64,000 nt of DNA, taken from the NCBI GenBank assembly GCA_002943765.1, contig PQWQ01000029.1, forward strand, positions 1 through 64,000, given 5' to 3'. Numbering within the stretch: the first letter of the stretch is position 1; the number at the start of each line of letters is the position of its first letter. The notes under the pieces were generated by a model that did not search any database, was not told the DNA's origin, and saw nothing but the letters and a program-made list of their open reading frames with translations. A program made the position numbers and the translations under genes. Below, in pieces: positions 48,401-57,201 of this stretch. The DNA is from Psoroptes ovis. Lineage: Eukaryota; Arthropoda; Arachnida; Sarcoptiformes; Psoroptidae.

Positions 48401-48439
48401 GAAGCACAAACAATACCGCCGGCTGTTCGATCATATTAA
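45432..48439 (+). CDS. SDHA: Succinate dehydrogenase flavoprotein subunit, mitochondrial
   Basis: Six exons: 45432-45599, 45662-45964, 46031-46344, 46398-46555, 46621-47345 and 48101-48439, 668 aa, the normal length. Exon 1 is an Arg/Ser/Asn-rich mitochondrial presequence. Exon 2 has the FAD-binding GAGGAG and SHTVAAQGGINAAL; the His near 104 is the expected covalent FAD attachment site. Later motifs include CTGDGTAMVNRAGLP, QFHPTGIYGAG, RGEGGFLVNSEGERF, HGANRLGANSLLDLVVFGR, and the C-terminal YRPVIDKTL...PPAVRSY. The subunit oxidises succinate to fumarate in complex II and the TCA cycle, on the inner mitochondrial membrane. Intron 5 is 755 bp; the others are 53-66 bp. No defects seen. Confidence 0.97.
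47346..48100 (+). other. 755-bp intron 5 of SDHA
   Basis: AT-rich, GTATGT to TTCACAG. No miniature element, exon or structured motif was noticed. Confidence 0.7.
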
Positions 48440-49149
48440 AATGTTGAAATCATTTAAAATCTTGAATTTTCTTAAATTATTTTATTTCATAAAATTTTAA
48501 ATCGTCAAATATTCAAAAATATATATTTGTTTGTAGCTCAGAGCAATCAAGTACAGATGCTCATCAATAATTTCAATTATTTATGATTAATAATTTACAT
48601 AATTTTTTACTTGTAAAATATTCAAAAATAATAAATAATTCGAATTCGAACGTTATTCATCTTAGAATTTATTCTTAAAATTGAAAAAATATAATTTATT
48701 TATTTTAAATTGAAAATAGATTTAAACATTTTTAAAATTGAAAAAAATATAAATTATTATCATCAGCTGATGTTGTTGTTATTGGGTGATTGATTGATTA
48801 TTAATCTATGAATGTGTTTGATTAATCATCATATTTACAGAAATTGAAATCAAAAATTTGAAATGAATGAAAATGATCAACGTAAGTTTATACATTTATA
48901 TGACTTAGAACATATGTGTGTGTTTAAATATATGTGTTTGTTCAATTTGAAAAAATAAAAATAAATCATTTCTTTAACCCTTTTGTATCGTTGGTGCATC
49001 GTCGTCCACAGATAAGTGATGAGTGATTGATTATTTGATGAATAAATGAATTGATGAATGAAATGCATAAATGTAAACATGTATTTCTAGTTTGAAAAAT
49101 TTGAAAGACTTTGAAGAAGAAGAGCTCCTTAAAGACATTTTGAAAATCA
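48440..49149. other. Spacer between convergent SDHA and cytohesin genes
   Basis: Presumably two 3' UTRs. AT-rich; nothing else recognised. Confidence 0.55.
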
Positions 49150-50709
49150 TTAATTTTGTTGTGCTTTACGTTTTCGGGCAGCCAACATTTCATAGAATGG
49201 ATTCCTTGATACACTGGTTTGTATTGATTTAACCCATGCATCTTTTTCGGCTGCTGATGATGCCGATAGCCGATATACCGAGTGTCTACCTTCAATAACA
49301 CGTCCTTCGGTATCGGTTTTACATGCTTTAATTACATCACTGATTGATGAATATAGCTCGAAGCAAAATTGACGGCCACCACGATCACTTATTTCACGAA
49401 TATCAACATTTTCCAACGGTATAATACCACGTGGTTCTTTATCGGTATCATTTTCAAAATAATAAAGACATTTATCACTAAGCAGGAACCAACGTCGTTT
49501 CCAACTTTTATAACGTCCACCTTGTTTCCAAAGCCAACCTTCTCGGTCAGGATTGAAAAATGTATGCATCAGCTCTTGTCCATCATCTTCAGGTATTTTA
49601 AATGGTTCACGACGTATATCTTCATACAGAGATAGCAATAGTTCTTTCGGCAGATCACCACCATTATTGATACCACGATTCATCAATATAAATTTATCAG
49701 CAGTCATTTTATCTTTAACATTTGGATTATGCAGCGAAGTATTCAACATTATCACTGAAAAACTTAGCACAAAACAAGTATCAGTATTCGAGAATACACC
49801 TGGATTTTGATGGCAATAATGTGCGGCAAATTTTTCCATCATTCGATCAATTTTTTGTGCTTCACCAGGCAATCGAAATGACCATAAAAATTGCCGCAAC
49901 GCTTGTACTAATAACAAATCTTTGAAATCATGTAATTCAATGAAATGATTCAATACTTTGAGGTTGAAATCAATTTTTTCACCAAGGTAAGTACCGATTG
50001 CTGTTTTACTTAATGCTTCACCTTTATATAGGAATCGAGCTACATCTTCTGGTTGATTACCGATCAAATTATGTTCAATTAAATATTCGATACCTTTTTT
50101 TGGATCCATATTGAATTTTTTTCGACCAATCGATAATTGTTTTAATCGATTCTGTTGTTGATGTTGATCATGATCATTGTTATTCGAATTATTATCATTA
50201 ATCAAATCATTTGATTGTTGTAAATTGTATTGTTGTTGTTGTTGTTTCAATGGTTGCTGCTGATGTTGTTGTTGGATCGAATTATTCGTATAATGTTGAT
50301 GATAATCAATCCGTGACATTTCTTTTTTGACCAATGAAATATCTTCTTTTAATTTTTGTATTTCATCAAATAGTTTTTGTCGTTTTTGTCGTATTTCTTC
50401 CAATTTTTTTCGTTCTTCATTTGTTAGATTTGATATATCATATAATATCTGTGTATTATTATTGTTGGTCGTAGCCGTTGTTGTTGTTGTTGTGGTATTT
50501 TTCATTGTTGTAACAACATTTGTTGATTGTGATGTCAAAATGATACCATTATTTGTATTATTGGTATTTGTATTTGCTCTAATTGCTGTTGATGAAACAT
50601 TGTTATTGTTGTCATGTTGCTGCTGCTGATAATGATAATTATTGGTATTATGATGTTGTTGTTGATTGTTTAAGGCCATCTTTGAGAATTGTTGTTGTTG
50701 TGTGTACAT
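49150..50709 (-). CDS. Cytohesin (ARF guanine-nucleotide exchange factor)
   Basis: A single uninterrupted exon of 519 aa. The ATG at 50709 is the first in frame; a second at 50679 begins MALNNQQQ. Residues 1-90 are Gln/Asn/Thr-rich, followed by a coiled coil at about 95-132 (LTNEERKKLEEIRQKRQKLF) and another Gln/Asn-rich linker. The Sec7 domain is at about 190-370, with the glutamate finger in TYLGEKIDFN (Glu near 244) and the motif FRLPGEAQKIDRMMEKFA. The PH domain is at about 389-505 (GWLWKQGGRYKSWKRRWFLL), and a basic tail ARKRK closes the protein. Cytohesins load GTP onto ARF GTPases at membranes recruited through phosphoinositides. The low-complexity N-terminal additions and the lack of introns are unusual for the family. 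Confidence 0.94.
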   Translation of the reverse strand: MYTQQQQFSKMALNNQQQHHNTNNYHYQQQQHDNNNNVSSTAIRANTNTNNTNNGIILTSQSTNVVTTMKNTTTTTTTATTNNNNTQILYDISNLTNEERKKLEEIRQKRQKLFDEIQKLKEDISLVKKEMSRIDYHQHYTNNSIQQQHQQQPLKQQQQQYNLQQSNDLINDNNSNNNDHDQHQQQNRLKQLSIGRKKFNMDPKKGIEYLIEHNLIGNQPEDVARFLYKGEALSKTAIGTYLGEKIDFNLKVLNHFIELHDFKDLLLVQALRQFLWSFRLPGEAQKIDRMMEKFAAHYCHQNPGVFSNTDTCFVLSFSVIMLNTSLHNPNVKDKMTADKFILMNRGINNGGDLPKELLLSLYEDIRREPFKIPEDDGQELMHTFFNPDREGWLWKQGGRYKSWKRRWFLLSDKCLYYFENDTDKEPRGIIPLENVDIREISDRGGRQFCFELYSSISDVIKACKTDTEGRVIEGRHSVYRLSASSAAEKDAWVKSIQTSVSRNPFYEMLAARKRKAQQN

Positions 50710-51874
50710 CAATCGACATACGTAAATAATAACGATTGTGACATCAAGAGGAAATTGAAAATGGTGATAATACGTGTGTTGGTGTGTGTTTACAAGTGGA
50801 ATGCCACAGACTAACAAAACAATGATTGAAATTTATGACGAAAATATATTGGTATTTATCTTATAAGACTATAGGTCTATAGACTTGTTAAGGCTATGAT
50901 GATAAGATTTTTTTTCGGATGGTATATTGGTGTATATATCAATATGATGAACGTATTAGCTGGAAATTGATTGCAAACAATCAAATATCACCAACAATAA
51001 CTCAATGAACAATGATTATTTTGGTTTTCTGGATAGGAAATATACGATTTTTCTTTCGAATCAAATCAATCAAAGTATTTCAAAGGTTGTTTCAAAGATT
51101 GCTTAGGATAGCCACCATAAGGATCTAACAATTGAAATCAATGAAAATCACACACGAGAAATTAGATTATCCGAAAAATATATATAAATCGTAGTATCGT
51201 GGTGTTCAATATTACTCAAATTGCTCAACAATAATGTTTTGATCTCATTGAATTTCGATTTATTTTTGCTTGTTCATAGATTTTCGGTAGATTCATAGGA
51301 GCTTCATACAACAATTGAGCTCATATTAATGGTCGTTGTTTATTGTGATATATGAGAACTAAAATATATCCTGAATGATGATTGTTGTTTGTCAATGATT
51401 CAATTGTTGATGATGCTGCTGCTGGCTGCTGGTGAATTTTGTCTTCGTACTTTTTTATAAAATATTTTCATTTCAAGTTCATTTCGAATGACAATCAAAC
51501 AATTTACTTTATTTTACTTTACAATTGTTGTTAAACTTCATTAAATGGATAATTAATATTAGTTTAATCAAAAAATAGAAACACATATGAATCAAGACGC
51601 GCAATCAAAGTAAATTCTTTCGAAAAAAATCAATTAAAATACGGATTTGAGTGTTATTTTTATTTGATGATGATGATATATCAAATGTTGTAATTGTTGT
51701 TATTTGAATGGCATAACAACATATGCAAACATTTGTGATTGTTTTGTTTGTTGTTTGAGTTAATTGCACAATTAACAAACGTCGAAATGTTATTGCTGCT
51801 ACCACTTTGGATTGGTTCGCTTGGCGACAGATGGCGCCGTCGAATTGTTTTAAATTTTTTTTATTTTTTGACAA
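50710..51874. other. Spacer upstream of cytohesin
   Basis: About 1.2 kb of AT-rich DNA between two minus-strand genes. It holds the cytohesin promoter and the 3' UTR of the pseudokinase. A fragment resembling half of a mariner-type miniature element (TTAGATTATCCGAAAAAT, about 51161-51178) is present. No exon was recognised. Confidence 0.5.
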
Positions 51875-53515
51875 TCATTTTAATGATTGTTTTGTACTAT
51901 TCAATGCCATGATGAACATGTTTCTGACCTGATCAACATCGGCACGTTTCAATGGATTTTGCTTGAATATTGCTGTCAATATATCGGCTATTCGTTCCAA
52001 AATATTTTCATAGTAATTTGGATCAACATTGTTTAGTTCATCATTGTTATTATTAGCATCATCATCGATTGATTTGAATGGCGATATTGTCGTTCGAAAC
52101 AATGATCGATGTTTGTCCAAAAAATCTAACCAACATTGTTGCATATTACGTATTACTTGTCTAGTGATGATTTTAAATGGATAACGATATGTTATCAGCG
52201 TACAAACAACGACACCAAATGACCATAAATCAATCGATTTTGGGTCATAATTATTGTGGAAACACTCGGGTGGTAAATGATTATTTCGACGACATTTATG
52301 TTCTTTTTTCGCAATGAAATTTGCGGCAAATGATTGCGATTGTTGTGTTCGTTGTGAATTATTTTTATCTGCTGCTACCAGCGACCAATAAGAAACCGCA
52401 TAACGAAAATTGAATATTTTCAAATTGAAACACTCATCCATTAGTAAATGTTCAGAGCGTATTGATCGATTCACGATGCCTAAATTTTGAATAAATATGA
52501 TTGCATTCAATAGTTGATTCGACCATCGGATTATTTCATTCAAATGTATTTTACGCCGTCGTCTTAGATGATAATGCATCGATTTATTTGGTAATAATTC
52601 CATAAATATAAATAGATGATTTGTGGATGGCAGATAATAGATTTCGAATATTCTGATGAAGGCATTATGATCACATTTGTCATTGATCGACATTGAGCTG
52701 CTGCAGATTTTCTTCACTATCGAAATCCAATTACAATCCGAATCGAAAGATTTTCGATTTGTTTGAATTTTTTTCACCAAGACTGGATTACTATTGTCGA
52801 AACGACCCAAATAAAACGTAGTACCATGATATTTGGATGTAAATAGCTTATGATAACGATCATAATAAATTGTTGATTGATGATCATTTACGATTGGATT
52901 TAGGAAATTATCATTCATCAAAATACATGCCGATTGTTGGTGTTTGCCAAACCAATCGAACCAATTTCGTTCAATTTGTTCATCTGTTTGCACTGGTAAC
53001 CATTTTAATTGTTCTTGGCTGGAAGCTGAATTATTTAAATCATCGTCTAAAACGATTGATGGTGATGACAATTTTAATGATGATGATTTCGATTTTGGTC
53101 GAAGATTCGCTATTATTTCATTCAATTTATTTATAATTGTTTTTGATTCAGATTTTACTGCTTTGTCGAGCTGTTTTGCTGGTAATTCATTGGATTGTTG
53201 TCGTTCAGGTTGAATATTTGATTTCATTTTAACATTCGATTCCGATTGTTCATCGGCATATAATTCTGATCTTGTTATGAATAATTCAGATTCAGCGCTA
53301 TCATTGTCATCAACAATTAATGATGATTGTGGCTGTATTTTTGAATCTGATAACGATAAACAACAACTTGATTTATCATTGCAATCTGGTTGCTGCTGCT
53401 GAATGGATTTCATGTTTTCATTCAATTTAACCAATTCCATTTGTTTTTCTTTCATATCAAAATACAGTGATGGAACCGATTCAATTTTATCGATGTTTTC
53501 CTTTGATTTTTCCAT
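51875..53515 (-). CDS. Protein kinase-like pseudokinase
   Basis: A single exon of 546 aa. Residues 1-175 are low-complexity and polar. The kinase-like fold runs from about 220 to 535. It keeps a VAIK-type lysine (PVLVKKI, Lys248), the activation-segment PPE (415-417) and the structural helix DLWSFGVVVCTLITYRYPF. The catalytic loop reads VNRSIRSEHLL (349-358), where active kinases have HRDLKxxN. The metal-binding DFG is NFR (369-371). The catalytic Asp, loop Lys and Asn, and DFG Asp are thus all replaced, so phosphotransfer is not expected. The best resemblance is to Ser/Thr kinases of the TSSK/CAMK type, recalled from the DLWSFGV block only. It may act as a scaffold or allosteric partner. Intronless, like its neighbour cytohesin. 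Confidence 0.8.
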   Translation of the reverse strand: MEKSKENIDKIESVPSLYFDMKEKQMELVKLNENMKSIQQQQPDCNDKSSCCLSLSDSKIQPQSSLIVDDNDSAESELFITRSELYADEQSESNVKMKSNIQPERQQSNELPAKQLDKAVKSESKTIINKLNEIIANLRPKSKSSSLKLSSPSIVLDDDLNNSASSQEQLKWLPVQTDEQIERNWFDWFGKHQQSACILMNDNFLNPIVNDHQSTIYYDRYHKLFTSKYHGTTFYLGRFDNSNPVLVKKIQTNRKSFDSDCNWISIVKKICSSSMSINDKCDHNAFIRIFEIYYLPSTNHLFIFMELLPNKSMHYHLRRRRKIHLNEIIRWSNQLLNAIIFIQNLGIVNRSIRSEHLLMDECFNLKIFNFRYAVSYWSLVAADKNNSQRTQQSQSFAANFIAKKEHKCRRNNHLPPECFHNNYDPKSIDLWSFGVVVCTLITYRYPFKIITRQVIRNMQQCWLDFLDKHRSLFRTTISPFKSIDDDANNNNDELNNVDPNYYENILERIADILTAIFKQNPLKRADVDQVRNMFIMALNSTKQSLK

Positions 53516-53750
53516 TTTTGGAAATATTTACGATAAGAATTGATGAAAATCTATGAAAAATACTTGAAACTTTTATTTGATTTTATAAGGTTTTTCGATT
53601 TCAAATTTTCAAAAATAAAATATAATTAAAGTGTTTTAGATCAAAAACAAACAAACAAACAAACAAACAATGTTCATAATTTAAGGTTGGTAATTGTTTG
53701 ATCAAATTAAAATTATGTTTTTTGAAATTAACCATTTGTTTTTAGCCAAT

Positions 53751-54690
53751 TTAAAGTGGTGGCGCCGATGGAGCCAATTCTTTCAAATTCGGATACATAG
53801 GGTTTGTTGGCGGTTGCCTGTTCGGGTCATTGGTATTGCTGTAATTACCAGGTCCATTTTGTGGTCCAGGATAAGAATTTGGCGGCTGATTGGGTGGTGC
53901 ATAGCCAGGTTGTGAAAGATATCCTCCATCACTTCGGGGGTGATAATCACCAAATCCCATCGATGGCATTTGCTGGCCACCGAATTGCTGTTGTGGCTGC
54001 TGCGGCGGCGGCGGTTGCGATGGATAACCAGATTTTTGAATTTCATGTGAATTCAATCCAGGATATGGTGGCGGAGCTTCTGAAGTGTAAATAAAACCAG
54101 CTGGTGGCGGTTGATTGAATATATCGTTAGGCAATGCAAAACCACAGTTGTAAGCAGGTTGGTAAACATTTGGCGGTGCCTGATAATATTGCCCGGCTGG
54201 ATTGGTGTATGGTGGCGGTGGCTGAAATGCATTCGATTGTTGCATATTTTGCACTGATTTAGCTGCATTAAGTAATGCTTGTCCATATTCGGTTGCACCG
54301 CCTGAAGTAAATTTGAGCTTAAAAGTAAATACTGAATTATTGACAGCTTCTCTTGATTTTCCTTTAATGTAATTTGCTCCGAATATTGGTTGTTCAAGTG
54401 TCAAGTCATGCAAAGTGTAGAATGGAATCGATAATGATTTCAAACCGCTCGACATTTTACGATTAGTGAATATCATACGATGTGTTGTCAAATAAAGCTT
54501 GCCAGTTTCCTACAACGAAGATATAAAAACCTCTTGAGTTAGGGGAATTATTTCAAATGGCCAAACTACTTACATTGTGATTTCGTTCAACAACTTGTAG
54601 ATTGACATTTTCACAAAATAATAAAATCAATTCACCATTGAACAACACGACACCACCAGATTCATGGTGGGCATTATTAAACATTGACAT
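53751..54690 (-). CDS. WBP2: WW domain-binding protein 2 (WBP2-like)
   Basis: Two exons on the minus strand, 54690-54574 and 54509-53751, give 291 aa. The N-terminal GRAM/PH-like domain includes VVLFNGELILLFCENVNL, ETGKLYLTTHRMIFTN, FGANYIKGKS and FKLKFTSGGATEYGQALL. The C-terminal half is Pro/Gln/Gly-rich with PPxY motifs (PPPPY ending near 140, PPPY ending near 188), which bind WW domains such as those of YAP/Yorkie, WWOX and NEDD4-type ligases. It is a transcription coactivator and adaptor in Hippo and steroid signalling in other animals. An alternative in-frame ATG is at 54684. Head-to-head with DCAF13, 273 bp between start codons. Confidence 0.93.
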
Positions 54691-54963
54691 TTTTCGAAAA
54701 AATGGAATTAATTTGATTGATTTCTTGTCTTAAATCAAACTCAAATAATGGCTGAAAATTAAATGACTCCCAGATGCAATACAAAATGTAAATAAATATA
54801 AAAAAAAATTAAAACGCAACTTTTATGCAATTACTCGATTTAAAGGGGACATGCGTCATCTGTTATTTCAATCTGTATCGATTGTATCGAATATCGATTG
54901 CTCACGTGGGTCTTCGAAAGTCGAAAAATTTCAATTTAAATTTTTCAAAATAACTAAATCAAG
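54691..54963. promoter_or_regulatory. Bidirectional promoter of WBP2 and DCAF13
   Basis: 273 bp between divergent starts. At 54875-54900 there are three overlapping TATCGA units (GTATCGATTGTATCGAATATCGATT) resembling DREF-type elements. They are followed by an E-box, CACGTG, at 54903-54908, about 55 bp from the DCAF13 ATG. The assignment rests on motif resemblance. Confidence 0.55.
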
Positions 54964-56698
54964 ATGCCCAAAATAAAGGTCATCAGCCGAAGTGCCGATG
55001 ATTATATTCGAAAAACAAAAAATGATATACACAAGCGTAAGTTGAATTGATTTAAATTTGAATTAATTTAATTTTTAATTTTTTTCTCCCCAAAAATTAG
55101 TTCCACGTAATTTTGATCCATCACAACATCCATTCGCTTTACAACGTGAATATCAACGTGCATTGAATTCGGTTAAATTAGACAAAATATTTGCCAAACC
55201 ATTCATCGGTTCATTAGATGGTCATTCAGATTCTGTACAAAAACTGACTAAACATCCAACAAAATTATCGATATTATTCTCAGCTGCTTGTAATGGTGAA
55301 ATTAAGATATGGAACCTTGCAAATTATCATTGTTTACGGACGATTAAAGCTCATAATAGTATTGTACGAAATGTTTGCATACCACAACATGGACAATATT
55401 GTTTTTCAGTTGATGATAATCAAACAATAAAACAATGGAATTTGAAATGGCTGGAAGATGATGAACAAATATTCGAAATGGATTCGGAACATCAATATCA
55501 TACGATGCAAATCGATGATGCACCAATGAATACAATATTAACGAGAAATCTTGTATATTTCATTGATAATCATCGCCAAAAACCGCTTCTGCTTACATGT
55601 GGACAAGGTGTAGAATTGTGGGAAGAAAATCGTACACAACCCCTTAAATCATGGTCTTGGGGCATTGACACTGTTAATTATATTCGTTTCAACCCGATTG
55701 AATATGATATCGCTGTCGGATGTTCAACTGATCGAAGTATCATATTGTATGATATTCGTAAATCACAACCAGTCAGAAAAGTTGTGATGGCTATGCGTTC
55801 AAATGCTGTATGTTGGAATCCGATGGAACCAATGATATTCACAGTTGCTAATGAAGATTATAAGTAAGTTATAACCTTGTATTGATCTAAAGAATTATTT
55901 TCTTATTCATTTTTCATTCAAGTTTACATACATTTGACATGAGAAAATTGAAATTTCCAATCCAAGTCCACAAAGATCACATTTCAGCTGTCATATCGCT
56001 AGATTATTCACCGACTGGTCAAGAATTTGTATCGGCCGGTTATGATAAAACGCTACGAATATTCGGTTCACGTGAACGTAAAAGTCGTGAAATTTATCAC
56101 ACCAAGCGAATGCAACGTTTGACCGATGTTGCTTGGTCATTGGATGGACGTTATGTGATTAGTAGTTCAGATGAAATGGACATACGCGTTTGGAAGGCTT
56201 ATGCATCGGAAAAATTAGGATTCGTATGTATTTCAATTATTCGAAATTGAAATAAAGATCATTAATTCGAAATTTTTTCATCCCGTAAACAATAGAAAGC
56301 GCCACGTGAATTAAATAATTTTCGTTATCAGGAAAAATTAAAGGAAAAATTTGAAAATTTCCCTGAAATAAGACGTATAGCTAGATTTCGTCATGTACCC
56401 AAACACATATATCATGGCCGCAAAGAAATGCATGAAATTGTTGCAGCACAAAAACGAAAGTATGTCATTCATTCATTTTACTTTATTATTATTTCAATAC
56501 TTTATTAATTGATCACCTAATCAATATAATCGATTATTTGATTCATTTTGTTTTGTTTTCCAACACCAAAACAACAGAGAAGCGAATCGATTACGGCATA
56601 GTAAACGTCGTGGACATAATGATGATAATGAACAAGAATCAAAGTCAACCAAACGTCAATTGGAAGTTCAAAAACAAATTGTTCGTGTTGAATATTGA
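54964..56698 (+). CDS. DCAF13: DCAF13 / Sof1-like WD40 protein
   Basis: Five exons: 54964-55036, 55101-55863, 55923-56223, 56296-56459 and 56578-56698, 473 aa (other animals about 445). The N-terminus has LPRNFDPSQHPFALQREYQR and ALNSVKLDKIFAKPFIGSLDGH, characteristic of Sof1. WD40 repeats follow (for example GEIKIWNLANYHCLRTIKAH; EDYNLHTFDMRKLKFP; GYDKTLRIFG). The C-terminal Sof1 segment includes KLKEKFENFPEIRRIARFRH, then a basic tail. Sof1 is a component of the U3 small-subunit processome in nucleolar 18S rRNA maturation, and DCAF13 also acts as a DDB1-CUL4 substrate receptor. No defects seen. A miniature element lies 144 bp after the stop. Confidence 0.95.
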
Positions 56699-57201
56699 AA
56701 TATTCGATGACTGATTGGTCGTTCGATGACCTTGGTCGATCATTCCATGGGTCCTTGGGAGTTGCCATACGAAAATTTTAAATTTTATCAAATTTTAAAT
56801 TTGATTTTTTATGTATTTTTATTATTTATCATATTTTGAATACAAGGTTTAAGAGTTTCGATTCGTAGTTTTAAAATTTAATTTCGTAATTTTACTATTT
56901 GAAATTCTGATTCAAAACTACGAAAATCAACTTTAAAACTACGAATTAAAACTTGAAACCTTGTAATGTGTAAAAAATTGAAATAAAATAATTTTCTTTG
57001 AAAATTTTCAAATTTCTTACAATATTTAAATCGATTGTCTTAGATACAAAACTATCGATTTTTTTTCTCTGATTATTTATCCATGGATTTTTTTATTTTT
57101 CAAATTTTCCAAAAAAAATACAAAAACATTGACAAAGTAAATAACATAAACGTGACATATTTAATTAATTAATTGATTAATTAATTGTGTTCTGTTGAAT
57201 C
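56699..57201. other. Spacer between DCAF13 and PsuG
   Basis: Contains a family-2 palindromic MITE (56843-56963). The rest is AT-rich 3' UTR and promoter sequence with no other recognised element. Confidence 0.6.
56843..56963. mobile_element. TA-flanked palindromic MITE, family 2, copy 2
   Basis: 121 bp between TA dinucleotides, ends CAAGGTTT and AAACCTTG; arms share ATTCGTAGTTTTAAA with copy 3. Confidence 0.8.

Noticed and set aside
51161..51178. Possible further mariner-type MITE (TTAGATTATCCGAAAAAT)
   Set aside because: Only one end is present, with no matching partner within 100 bp; at most a fragment.
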